A DNA stretch of 64,000 bases, taken from assembly GCF_022965805.1 (NCBI RefSeq), contig NC_133101.1:2108001-2172000 (forward strand), given 5' to 3'. Both the position numbers and the translations under genes were made by a program. The DNA is from Primulina eburnea (Eukaryota; Streptophyta; Magnoliopsida; Lamiales; Gesneriaceae). Positions 35,640 to 46,825 of the stretch are shown piece after piece. Position 1 is the first letter of the stretch, and every line of letters starts with the position of its first letter. The notes below the pieces were generated by a model that was given only the letters and a program-made list of their open reading frames with translations, was not told the origin of the DNA and searched no databases.

Positions 35640-35730
35640 GAGGAAGCAGTTTAAATATATTAATGGTGTGGCGGTGACACGTCGCGATGTGCATGGGGAC
35701 GATAATTAGTCGCAGTTCGCCACGTACCTG
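35640..35730 (-). promoter_or_regulatory. Putative ABA-responsive promoter elements of the LEA gene
   Basis: On the gene strand, ACGTGTC (35676-35682) fits the ABRE consensus ACGTGKC. A second ACGT core (GTACGTGG on the gene strand, near 35720) lies 40 bp further up. A TATATTTAA box at about 35652-35660 sits about 125 bp before the ATG. This arrangement is usual for seed- and drought-induced LEA genes. Function is inferred from motif alone. Confidence 0.5.
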
Positions 35731-36178
35731 CAGGGTGCTGTGGTGTGTGGATTATTTTATTACTGTTTAGCGGATTTTCCTCAGGTCCAAATGGCCTCCG
35801 GAATCTTGGAAGATGGGACTACAATTAAATTATGATTCGGATATTAGCTAAAAAGTTATTGAATTTATTTTCGTAAATTTGGGTTCAATTTTTGAAAATA
35901 ATTGAGATGAATTTTTTTTTTCTCTTGATTCTCATATTAAATTTACTCGTACAAAAGTTGAAGATTGATGAAATTTTTTACTTCATGAATATTTTTTAAA
36001 AATGAATTACTTTCGTGTAAAAACAATAACTTTACAAGATCGTCCAAAGCCCAATTTTATAAGACTAATAATTTTGATTTCATTCAACAAATATTAATTT
36101 TACATGTCCAAATATTATTTTTAATTGTAATATATATAGAAAGCTATAAAGTCATTTAGTAAAAAAAACTTACTCTAG
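35731..36178. other. AT-rich spacer upstream of the LEA gene
   Basis: AT-rich sequence with no coding potential. It may contain further upstream promoter sequence. Confidence 0.5.
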
Positions 36179-36356
36179 GCAAAAATTTATGTGAGACGGT
36201 CTCACGGGTAGTATTTGTGAGGACGGATATCTTATTTGGGTCATCTATGAAAAAGTATATTTTTTATGTTAATAGTATTATTTTTATTGTGAATATGGAT
36301 AAGGTAGATCCGTCTCACAGCTTAGGATCCGTGCGACGATATCACATTAGACTCAC
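36179..36356 (+). mobile_element. MITE-like element, GTGAGACNGTCTCAC family, copy E
   Basis: Begins 'gcaaaaatttatgtgagacg' and ends near 'gcgacgatatcacattagac', followed at once by a TA microsatellite (36358-36408). Same internal words as the other copies. Confidence 0.7.
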
Positions 36357-36357
36357 T

Positions 36358-36369
36358 CATATATATATA

Positions 36370-36408
<39 letters not shown>
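36358..36408. repeat. (TA)n microsatellite
   Basis: Two TA runs separated by a single irregular step, at the edge of MITE copy E. Confidence 0.85.
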
Positions 36409-36412
<4 letters not shown>

Positions 36413-37644
36413 TGAGTATATATATAAAAGTTTTTTCAATTTAATGGCTGTGTATTTATTATCGGATTTATACATTTTCAATTAGAATATTTAGGAGATT
36501 CGGTTAATGATTGAATCTATCCTCGTGTTCACAAATTCTACTTGTTTAAGTGGCAAAATTTTAATTTTAAAATATGGTACGGTCAACTGGCAATAATTGA
36601 ATTTGACCGAAACCTTTTAAGTTAATGATCAATTTTTTTAAAAAAAAATATTAAATAAAAGTGATCACGATACGATTTTATGATTATTTTTTTAAAATGA
36701 GCACGTCACTCGAAATGACCTCTTTCCCGAAAGAAAAATTATGTTGAAATATATCGGTCGGTATAGTAAGCATAATCGAGCCCGAACTGTTGAGGGTCGA
36801 GTCCGATTCGAATTATAATAGGATTTAGAGTTTGGATCGACATATTAGAACCTGTTTGCTAGCTTCTCGAATTATTACCCATAAACAGATACTCAAAATA
36901 TACGAAATATATATTATTTTACATATAATTATATTAAATATTAAAAACTTGTGCACCTAAAGAATAAAATAATTTCTATTTGAATTCAACTCCAAAAGTA
37001 TTTTACCATGTTCGAGTTCGATTTAAATTCAATAACTTTAAAGAAATTATCAAATGACTATAACATCGACTTTCATAAAAAAAAGAATCACTTGATAATT
37101 GTTGGGAGTCATGGATCTCAACTTTACTTTTATGTGTTGATTTTCCTCCACGCACTTCTTATCCAATTTCTCTAATGCAAATAAATATTTTGAATGGTGG
37201 ATAAATAAAATAAATACATATCATGAACATGAAGAAGGCTATCCCAAAATATTCATGTGCACTATTAATATGGGAAGAAAAATCACCACGGCTAAGGATT
37301 TCTTAATTGATGTTGACGACTGGTCTGTTTGGAATGAAAAAGGCTAAAATAATACAAAATATCTCGTTTTGTTTGAGCTATATGTGCTCAATTCGGGATC
37401 CACCCAATATTTATTGGAGGTGCTATATTTTGGAAAAGTTTTAAATAATCACTCATCTTATATTGTTGCAAAAGAGTTTATAGCACGTTATACATGACCT
37501 ACATAGATATGGCGGTGTTGAAGAAACATTCTAGTTATTTAAATTTTTAATAATATGTTAAGGATTCTATATTCTAATAATAACAGGAGTTAGACAAAAT
37601 TAAAGCATATAAAAGACATGTTTCTAATTGTTAAATGATACTAT
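36409..37644. other. AT-rich spacer, no gene seen
   Basis: No protein-like frame. The segment near 36770-36860 has the 'gagcccgaac/gagtccgattcg' wording that recurs near 48200, 52300-52650 and 56770-56900, a dispersed low-copy repeat of unknown origin. Confidence 0.5.
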
Positions 37645-39235
37645 CATAAGTGTACGTGTCATCTTAAAATTCGGGCTATCATGAAATTGGAAGGCCAATG
37701 AAGCACCGGCGTGGGTACAACGCATTCACGAAAACCAGGGAAGATAATTAGACCAGCATAGGCTTGAGTGAACCCGGGCAGGGAAGATAATCAGACCAAC
37801 ATACATTTGAGTGAGCCCAAGCTCTCAGCCTAGCTTGGGTAGTTAACATGATTTAGGAGATTGAGAGCCTCGTCCTCGTAGCTTGGGTAGTTAACATGAT
37901 TTAGGAGATTGAGAGCCTCGTCCTCGTTATCACACCAAGATCATCTGTCAGGGATACCTCAGTATAAACGTCATTTCCAAAAACACAGTATGAGATACCA
38001 TATTTCGGATTCGTGAGCATGTCAATTAGCACACGTTGGGATGATGTGATTAGACTAGAGACAGTCTTGGTTGTCAGATGTGGCAGTGTCAGAGAGTAGG
38101 ATATGGTGAACCAGTCAGAAAACAAGGCAATCGTTGAATTTTTCTTTATAATTATCATGTTTACTTGATATTAATGCATTCAAAAAAAAATTCACTAGAA
38201 AAAATACACTATATATACTTTCCTTTGCGTAAAACACTTGACTCACTTGAGCGTCGGAGAAGACAACGCCGAAAAATCTTCCAACATCACACTAACATTC
38301 TTTGCTCTTTTAAGTGTGTAGATTCTCCTGCCTAGTTACTCTACGCTTGATCTCCAGCGTGCCTGAGATGAAATCCATCTCACCCGGTATAATCGCTCAT
38401 TAAAATCAACCCGATTTACCCGGTCGATAAAATTGGCGCCAGAGTGGTGATACATCCCCCCTAGAATCATCTTAGAACTCGGGCCATGATGAAATCGGAA
38501 GACCGAGGAAGCACCAGCCTGGGTACATCCCCGCATTCACGAAACCAGGGAACGTAATTATGCAAGCATAAGCTCAGTGAGCCCGAGCAGGGAAGGTAAT
38601 AAGACCATCATATGCTTGAGTGACCCTGAACTCTCAGCCTAGGCCGGGCAGTTAACATGATTTTGAAGATTGATGGCCACGTCCTCATTATCACACCATG
38701 ATCATCTGCACGGGACACCTCAGTACAGGTGTCATTTCCAAATCCACGGTATGGGATACTATACTTCGGAATCATGGACATGTCACTCAGCGCACATTGT
38801 GATGATGTGACTAGACTAAAGACAATCTTTGTTGTCAGAGAATAGGGCATTTGCAATTATCTTGTCACGAGTAGCAACCAAGCACTGAAAATAAGGTAAT
38901 CATTGATTTTTTTTTTATAAATATCAAATATACTTGATATGTATTTAGATATTTTTTACTAGAAATCATACTCTCTCTATATACTTTCATTTACGTAAAA
39001 CACTTGACTGATTTGAACGTCGGAGTGGCTATATTGAAAAACCTTCAGAAGCTTCACTAACATTCTTTGTTCTTTTAAGTATGTAGATTCTCGTACCCAA
39101 TTACTCTCCGCTCGATCATCAGCTTTCTCAAGGAGAAATCCATATAACTCGATATAATCGCCCACTTATTAATATCAACTCGATTTACTCAGTCGATATC
39201 ATTAAAAAAATCGAGTTCAAGGCAGACAATTGTCT
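37645..39235 (+). mobile_element. Two tandem LTR-like repeats (degraded element)
   Basis: Two diverged direct repeats of roughly 750-800 bp, about 37660-38432 and 38470-39215. Each opens near 'gggc.at.atgaaat.ggaag' and closes near 'cgatataatcgccca'/'ggtataatcgctcat'. Only about 40 bp separates them, starting with 'ttggcgccagagtggtgata', which resembles the TGGCGCC start of an LTR primer-binding site. This fits an LTR pair that has lost nearly all of its interior, or a TRIM-like derivative with long repeats. Copy 1 has an exact 48-bp tandem duplication (37833-37880 and 37881-37928). No target duplication was recognised. Confidence 0.55.
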
Positions 39236-39356
39236 ATAGACCACATCAAAACATGCTCCATGGTTATTGATCCACTTACCAAGAGACTACTATCCAAACT
39301 TTTTATGATCTTACTACTCGTATTAAGTGTCTTGTCAACCAACAATATTATATTAT

Positions 39357-39740
39357 TGATACCCCATGGAAGACAGGCCCATCAAGGGCATCATTATGGA
39401 AGACAGGCCCATCAAGGGCCCCATTATCCCTGGCTCATCCCCTGGCCCATCCCAAGCCCAAGAGGAAGACAGGCCCATCAAAGGCCCAGGTATTCTCCTA
39501 TAAATACCAGGTTTGAGCGTATGATAAGATTTCCCGATATTGTTTTCAGCAGCGCCCTTAGCTGCTCCCCCCATATATCCTCAGTCTCTGACTTGAGCGT
39601 CGGAGGGGCTACGCCAGGACACCCTCCTGGCCCCCTCCTAACGATCTTCTTTCTTATTTTAGGCTCTGGATAACTTCAAAACCTGCGTCTGGATTAGTGA
39701 CACTTGCTGGGGACGGACCCTAAATTTCCCGTGAATATCA
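39357..39740 (+). repeat. 5' LTR of the gag-pro element
   Basis: Contains four copies of a 'gaagacaggcccatcaaggg'-type word (39367-39490), a TATAAATA box at 39499-39506 and terminal TGATA...TATCA inverted repeats. Confidence 0.9.
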
Positions 39741-39741
39741 C

Positions 39742-39760
39742 TTGGCGCCGTCTGTGGGAA
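39742..39760 (+). other. Primer-binding site of the gag-pro element
   Basis: TTGGCGCCGTCTGTGGGAA starts 1-2 bp after the 5' LTR. The TGGCGCC start fits the 3' end of tRNA-Asp, a primer used by related gypsy elements. Which tRNA is used was not verified. Confidence 0.75.
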
Positions 39761-39780
39761 GTTTGAGTTGAGACGTAGAT

Positions 39781-41850
39781 ATGGTAGCTAAGAGAGGGAG
39801 TGGAAGAGCTACCTCAGCATCATCACGTCCTCGGAGAGGACCTGAACCATCTCGTGCTGAGACAATACAGGAACAGCCGCATCTTGAGACAAGACAGGAG
39901 CAACCTCGTCAAGAGACAAGAACCGAGCAGCCCCTTCACGAGACAAGGGTCGAGCAACCCCGTCCCAATGAGAATGTGGGGAACTTGACCCTAGAACAGT
40001 TGGGTCAATTTATCACCCGGACAGTGGATGAGGCCATGAAGAGGAATCAAGAGTCTATGTTTGCAGAAGATCAGGCCGCTCGCCAGGAGCGAGAGGAGAA
40101 TGTGGAGGGAAGTCAGAGTAGGGTGGAGGAGACGCGACCCCGCCCAAGTGAGGAGAATCCGGAGATGGAAGAGATGTGGAGGGAGATACGGACGCTGAGG
40201 CAGCAATTGGGAAACAGAGCTGCAGCCCTCAAGAAAGGAAGTCCTTTTTCCCTCGCCATTTTGAAAGAGGGGCTTCCTCCAAATTTCCGACAGTCAAACG
40301 TTGGAGAATATGATGGACATACAGACCCCGAAGAACACTTGGGGAGATTTGAGAATGCGGCTCTGTTGCACCAGTATTCAGATGAGGTCAGGTGCAGGGT
40401 TTTTCTGGGCACGTTGGTGAGGTCAGCCCAGCAATGGTTTAACACTTTGCAGCCCAGCTCTATACGTTCTTTTGAGGACTTCTCAGCTGCCTTCTTGCAC
40501 CGATTTGCTAGCAGCAAGAAATACCAAAAAAACTATTTGAGCCTGTTTGTGGTGAAACAACAAGAAGCTGAAACTTTGCGAGAGTTTGTTCAGCGTTTCA
40601 ACAACGTAGCATTGGAGATACCAGCGGCCACTCCTGACATCATGATAAGTGTCTTTACCCAGGGACTTAGAGGAGGAGAATTTTTCAAATCGCTTGTCAA
40701 GAAACCTCCGTCGAGCTATGATGATTTGTTAGTTCGGGCGGAAAAATATGTAAATCTAGAGGATGCCCAGCGGCACAAGAGGATGGAGCAGCGGCCCGGG
40801 GGATGAAGAGTTGAGGGAGTAGAGAGAGGAGGAAGGAAGAGGGGAACAGGTGAAAGGGAGGAGGATAGAACTAGAGGTAGAGGACGGTTCTCATCTCATG
40901 TTCATCTGGATAGAAGTCATGACAAGGTGATGGAGGTGGGAGAGTCCGAGGGGAGGTGGGAGAAGTCGCAAAGGATTGAGAGCAGGGCTAGATTGCCTTC
41001 ACGGGACAGACGAGAAGGATCCGCATCCGGGAGTCGACCGAGGTCTCGCCTGTCCCCTAGACGTGGTCAAGGTCCTCCATGGGTACATCAGAGGATCGAG
41101 GAGTCGAGGAGAGAAAGTCGAGGTCAGGATGTCCCTCGAGAGAACGCAGAACCGATGAGAGGAATGAACGAGGATAACCACCCTACGAGAGGAATGATTC
41201 ATATGATCTCGGGGGGTGCTACTGATGGAGACTCTGGGCGAGCTGGGAAAGCACGTGGGAGAATGTTGGAGAACTTTGAGATATATATGGGTGCAGACTT
41301 ACCACAAGACACCGTCATCAGTTTTGGGCCGGAAGACCTTCGAGGCATCGTGGCTCCTCATAACGATGTCTTGGTGGTGACGGCCACCATTGCCAATTAT
41401 GATGTGGCAAAGATATTTGTTGATAATGGAATCTCCGTGAACGTCTTGTTCAATAGCACGTTGGATCAAAAGAAGGTGGAAGGATTTGAGTTTGAGCCGG
41501 TCTCCACCCCGTCGTATGGGTTTGCAGGACACGCCATCCCAACTTTGGGTCAGATTGTGCTTCCCCTATCCTTGGGGACTGATCCTCGGCGGGTAACAAA
41601 AATGATAGCGTTCACCGTGGTGGATACCCTTTCAGCGTATAATGGAATTCTGGGGCGACCAGCTCTAAAGGATTTCAAAGCTGTAGCGTCCACATATCAT
41701 CAGAAGTTGAAGTTCCCTGTAGGGAAGGAGGTTGGAGCCTTATGCGGGGACCAGATGGTCGCGCGTCGGTGTTATGAGGGGATAGTGAAAGAAGATGGGA
41801 AGAAAGCGATTATGGAGCTTAGCATGATTAGGAAAGGAAGAAATGAGTAA
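39781..41850 (+). pseudogene. Gag-protease frame with one in-frame TGA
   Basis: One reading frame of 690 codons is interrupted only by TGA at 40804-40806; both halves are in the same phase with no other stop between them. The N-terminal part is Arg/Glu/Gln-rich (repeated 'ETRQEQPR' words). The retrotransposon Gag domain is at about residues 176-275 (DGHTDPEEHLGRF, WFNTLQP, FAAAFLHRF-like, REFVQRFN). After the TGA comes a basic low-complexity stretch and a retropepsin-like fold (VAKIFVDNGISVNVLF near 41410-41450, later GILGRPAL). The protease active-site triplet is D-N-G where D-T-G or D-S-G is usual. The frame ends at TAA/TGA-rich sequence with no reverse transcriptase. The TGA may be a CGA-to-TGA transition. 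Confidence 0.85.
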
Positions 41851-42084
41851 CTTTGTCCTGAGGAGGTACACGAGGAGCAGAGATGAAAGTTGGAGAATGC
41901 GCTGGGCAAAGGTCTAAAGAGGCTCAGGAACGCTTACCACCTTAGAGAATATTAATCTTGACTTGAATTTTGATGTATTTCGTTTATGAATTTGTCTTAT
42001 ATATCCGTTGGAATTCAATAAAATAAGGTTCCTCTTTTCAGTTCATGAATGTTGTTGTATTATGAGAGGGAAGGAGAAAAAAAT

Positions 42085-42915
42085 TATTTTCCTACTAAGG
42101 CATCGCCTAGTAGAGGAGCAGAGTTGGGGCGCGGAGAAATTTTATTTTCCTACTAAGGCATCGCCTAGTAGAGGGGCATCGTGAGAAATTAAATATGCCT
42201 GCTAAGGCATCGCCTAGCAGAGGAGTTAGAGGGTGGGGGCGTTGAATTTTATTTTCTTGCTAAGGCCCGGCTTAGCAGAGGAGTTAGAGGGTGGAGGTGT
42301 TGAATTTTTATCTTCCTGCTAAGGCCTTGCTTAGCAGAGGAGTTAGGGGGTGAAGATGTTGATTTTATTTTCCTGCTAAGGCCCGGCTTAGAAGAGGAGT
42401 TATGAGATGATGATGTGAGAATTTGATTTTTCCTGCTAAGGCCCGGCTTAGCAGAGGAGTTAGAGGGTGGAGGTGTTGAACTCTTATTTTCCTGCTAAGG
42501 CATCGCCTAGCAGAGGAGTCACAGGGTGAGGAGATGGAGGTTTTATTTTCCTGCTAAGGTATCACCTAGCAGAGGAGTTAGCGAGTGGAGATGTTGAGTT
42601 TCTATTTTCCTGCTAAGGCGTCACCTAGCAGAGGAGTAAGAGGGTGATGATGTGGAATTTTTATTTTCCTGCTAAGGCCCGGCTTAGCAGAGGAGTTAGA
42701 GGGTGGAGGTGTTGAACTCTTATTTTCATGCTAAGGTATCACCTAGCAGAGGAGTTAAAGGGTAGAGATGTTGAATTTCTATTTTCCTGCTAAGGCTCGG
42801 CTTAGCAGAGGAGTTAGAGGGTGAAGGTGGTGAATTGATATTTTCCTGCTATGGCGTTGCCTAGCAGAGGAGGAGAGTTAAATTTTCCTGCTAAGGCATC
42901 GCCTAGCAGAGAAGC
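42085..42915 (+). repeat. Tandem array of about 15 hairpin-containing 59-bp units
   Basis: Units begin 'ttttcctgctaaggc' and continue 'gcctagcagaggagttagag', with a variable tail. The core CTGCTAAGGC-4 nt-GCCTAGCAG is an imperfect palindrome kept in nearly every unit, often with paired changes (ATCGCC versus CCGGCTT in the middle). First and last units are most diverged, as expected for unequal exchange. Confidence 0.92.
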
Positions 42916-42964
42916 AGAGTTTGGGAGAAAAAAAAAATTTATTTGGTTAGTCGATAACGAAAGA

Positions 42965-43720
42965 TGTTGGGGAGCAGAGTTTACGGTGGGCGAGGCGAGG
43001 CGCCTGGACGAGGATGAGAGGGGCGAGCTCGGGCGTTGGGCGTTGGGGCGAGGTGTTGGCTTGGCGAGGATGAGAGTGGCGAGCTCGGGCGTGGGGCATT
43101 GGGCGAGGGGCGTTGTGGTTGGGCGAGCTCGGGCGTTGGGCGTTGGGGCGAGCTAGAGGCGTGGCTTGACAGATGTGCGCGCGGTTGGACGAGACTGGCG
43201 AGGGGCGAGACTGGCGAAGGGGCGAGCTGGGCAGTGGGACTGGCGAGGGGCGAGACGGGCGAGACTGGAGAGGGGGGAGGTGTTGGCTGGGCAGTGGGAC
43301 TGGCGAGGGGCGAGGTGTTGGCTGGGCAGTGGGACTGGCGAAGGGGCGAGCTGGGCGAGACTGGCGAGGGGCGAGACAGGCGAGGGGCGAGGGGCTGTGA
43401 GGCGCCGAGGGGTAAGGCGCTGCTGGCGAGGGGCGAAGGTGAGTGAAGGCGATGGGGCTGGGGCGAGGGGCGCGGCGATGGGGCGCGGTGATGAGGCTGG
43501 GCGAGGTGATGGGGCGAGACGATGGGGCGAGGTGACAGCGAGGTGACGAGGCTGGGCGAGCATGGCTGTGCGCTAAGGGCGTGGACGTGCGCTAAGCTCG
43601 GGCCAGACAATGGCTAAGGGACGCTCGAGAGTTGTTGGACGAGACGGTGACTCGGGCGAGGCTGCGGCCGAGGGTGATGGCAGGGTGATTGTGAAGCGGC
43701 GCTACGGTTAACGCGTAGGT
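42965..43720 (+). repeat. G-skewed low-complexity tract
   Basis: About 750 bp dominated by 'gggcgag', 'ggcgaggggcgag' and 'gctgggcagtgggactggcg' words, with very little C runs or A/T. Long open frames on both strands (for example 42981-43610 minus) are by-products of this composition. It lies between the 59-bp array and the 3' LTR of the gag-pro element. Confidence 0.85.
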
Positions 43721-43890
43721 GAAGCGTGGGCGGGGAAGAGCTGCAGGATTGCGACTTTATTTGTTTCCAAATTTGTGGAGACTAACAGATGGCGAGAAGG
43801 ACACACAACTCACATGTTGTAAACTGAGAACAATGCAATTAATCGAACTTTGAACCTACGATTCAGCTCGACTTGGGAGGGGGAGACTGG

Positions 43891-44259
43891 TGATACCCCA
43901 TGGAAGACAGGCCCATCAAGGGCATCATTATGGAAGACATGCCCATCAAGGGCCCCATTATCCCTGGCTCATCCCCTGGCCCATCCCAAGCCCAAGAGGA
44001 AGACAGGCCCATCAAGGGCCCATGTATTCTCTTATAAATACCAGGTTTGAGCGTATGATAAGATTTCCCGATATTGTTTTCAGCAGCGTCCTTAGCTGCT
44101 CCCCCCATATATCCTCAGTCTCTGACTTGAGCGTCGGAGGGGCTACGCCAGGACACCCTCCTCTCTTCTTTCTTATTTTAGGTTCAGGATAACTTCAAAA
44201 CCTGCGTCTGGATTAGTGACACTTGCTGGGGGCAGACCCTAAATTTCCCGTGAGTATCA
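43891..44259 (+). repeat. 3' LTR of the gag-pro element
   Basis: Matches the 5' LTR with a few substitutions and about 15 bp missing near 44160. TATAAATA is at 44033-44040. It is followed by the ATTAT target duplication. Confidence 0.9.
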
Positions 44260-44264
44260 ATTAT

Positions 44265-45439
44265 ATTATATTATAATTATCACACTTCAAAATGATCAAG
44301 CATGTCCAGTAGGGGATTAGGATACTTTGATTGATCCACGTTATCTTTTTATCCTGACACATGAATCGTCGTTTTATTGATTATTTTTTGATAGGGTGAC
44401 TGACTTGACTATATATATAATTCCTGAATTTAATTCGACAAAATTTCAAAATAATTTAAAATTTTAATTGAAGTATCATTTCTCTTGACATGTTGTTCTA
44501 TATATCATTTCAATTTAAACAAAAATTGATAACTTTTTTTTTAAAAAAAAAGTTATTTCTTTCTATTTGTTTACAAGCTATATGTATCGTGTGTTCACAG
44601 TCGTCAATAAAAGTATTAAAAGGAAAGTCAAAAATTATGATTCATAGGTAGATGTCCGCTTACACCTTATCGTTCCACAATTTAATATTAATGGGAAGTA
44701 GATAGTCATAAGTTTAGTAAATCGAAAATTCTGGCCATTTAATGTTGTATATAATCAATTTTATGAATAAAATTTACACATAAAACAGACGTGTATGCAA
44801 GATAAAATGAAGTACAAATAACAATATTCATCGAGAATACTCCACACTGAAAATCCATCCTCCACTTGAATAATTTTCCCATAATACTTTCATCACCCTG
44901 CAAAAATGGAAATGGGAGGGCTTATCAATACAATATATTTCAGTTCTATAAATTTAATTCGGGGACAAAATTAAATTAATTATTAAATATGAAGACCAGG
45001 GGATAAATTGAAGGGTCGATGGAATAATGCGACCATTAATTTTAGGTGGGAAAAGACAAGATTCCACGTTAAGACAAGAATAGTAAAAGGATAAAGAGCA
45101 AAAGGGTTTGAAAAAGAGGGTACGTGTATAAATAATATCTTCCTACATATCCGAGAGCAAGTGGTCTATAGTCTTACATGATATTATTTGAACAAGGATC
45201 TAACAAACATATGACCATATAAATGTTATCTCATCTCATAAATCGGATGGACTTTAGCTAGAGTACATTACAATTTATATAGATACAGGATAAAATGTAT
45301 TTTAGAAACTTGATACCGATATGAATCTGACGTAAAAATATTAAAATACTTATAAAAAATGAAACTTTTAAAGAATGTAGATATGAAAATGTTGGCTAAA
45401 GAGCATTACTTCATCAGACACGACTAGCGGTCATTCTCG
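44265..45439. other. AT-rich spacer, no gene seen
   Basis: Spacer between the gag-pro element and the RADIALIS-like gene. It should contain the 3' untranslated end of that minus-strand gene near 45300-45439. No other feature. Confidence 0.5.
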
Positions 45440-45658
45440 TTAATTTGATCGATATTTCGGTAAAGGGATGTTACCGGATTCAATGTGCTTGAGGTCTTCG
45501 ACGAGAATCTCGTAGTGTCTTTTGACTTCATCGATGGATTTCCCAACAACACGAGCTATAATCTGCCAACGATCAGGGGTATCCTTATCATAGACAGCTA
45601 GCGCCTTTTCGAATTGCTTGTTTTGAGTTTTCGTCCATGATGATGAATTTGATGCCAT
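45440..45658 (-). CDS. RL6: RADIALIS-like single-MYB (SANT) transcription factor, short form
   Basis: 72-residue protein in one frame. ATG at 45658; the frame runs further upstream only from a TTG. A single MYB/SANT repeat fills the protein: [20 protein letters not shown]...[12 protein letters not shown]...[17 protein letters not shown], ending PLPKYRSN. This matches the I-box-like MYB of Antirrhinum RADIALIS and Arabidopsis RL1-RL6. RAD proteins act in the nucleus and cytoplasm by competing with DIV-type MYBs for DRIF partners. The usual family length is about 80-100 residues, so the basic C-terminal tail after the MYB repeat is shorter here; no splice donor that would extend it was seen. 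The symbol is inferred from gene order shared with At1g75250 (RL6). Confidence 0.88.
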   Translation of the reverse strand: MASNSSSWTKTQNKQFEKALAVYDKDTPDRWQIIARVVGKSIDEVKRHYEILVEDLKHIESGNIPLPKYRSN

Positions 45659-46483
<825 letters not shown>

Positions 46484-46825
46484 TGTTAAGAATGGAACTT
46501 GGATCTAACTCAACCCTAAAAGCTAGTTCTAGGAGGGAGGATTGTCCAAGCACATATATACAACTCCCAGATTATTTATCCAACCGATGTGCGACAGCTA
46601 ACACACCCCTCTCACGCCTTTACAAACGACTCAATTATGGGCAGAACGAGTGGCTTAATTATAGACAGTCCAACACATAACAGTAGAATCCGAGCTCTGA
46701 TACCATGTTAAGAAAGGAACTTGGATCTAACTCAACCCCAAAAGCTAGCTCTATAGGGGAGGATTGTCCAAACCCATATATATAATTCCCAGGTTATTTA
46801 TCCAACCGATATGGAACAACTAACA
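46484..46825 (-). mobile_element. TRIM element, 342 bp
   Basis: Two 120-bp terminal direct repeats (46484-46603 and 46706-46825), each with TGTTA...TAACA inverted ends. On the minus strand a primer-binding site TGGTATCAGAGC (46694-46705) directly follows the 5' repeat, and a purine tract GAGAGGGGTG precedes the 3' repeat. The interior is only about 100 bp with no coding capacity. Flanks TAAGA and TAAAG could be a mutated 5-bp target duplication. The repeats differ at about a dozen positions, so the insertion is old. Confidence 0.85.

Larger units (their letters stand above)
39357..44259 (+). mobile_element. Non-autonomous gag-protease LTR retrotransposon (TR-GAG / LARD type)
   Basis: 4903-bp element with 5' LTR 39357-39740 (384 bp) and 3' LTR 43891-44259 (369 bp). 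Both start TGATACCCC and end with TATCA. Target duplication ATTAT is at 39352-39356 and 44260-44264. A primer-binding site starting TGGCGCCGTCTGTGGGAA follows the left LTR, and a purine-rich tract (43876-43887) precedes the right one. The only coding sequence is Gag plus a retropepsin-like domain; reverse transcriptase, RNase H and integrase are absent. Between coding and 3' LTR lie a 59-bp tandem array and a G-skewed tract, a layout known from the variable 3' untranslated regions of Tat/Ogre-like gypsy elements. The LTRs differ by indels and substitutions, so it is older than the chromovirus. Confidence 0.88.

Noticed and set aside
42085..42915. Palindromic repeat array as CRISPR
   Set aside because: Units are contiguous tandem repeats inside a retrotransposon; the tails between palindromes are related to each other, not unique.
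42981..43610. 209-codon minus frame and several plus frames in the G-rich tract
   Set aside because: All are Ser/Pro/Arg or Gly/Arg/Trp low-complexity products of the GGGCGAG repeats; stops are rare because of composition.
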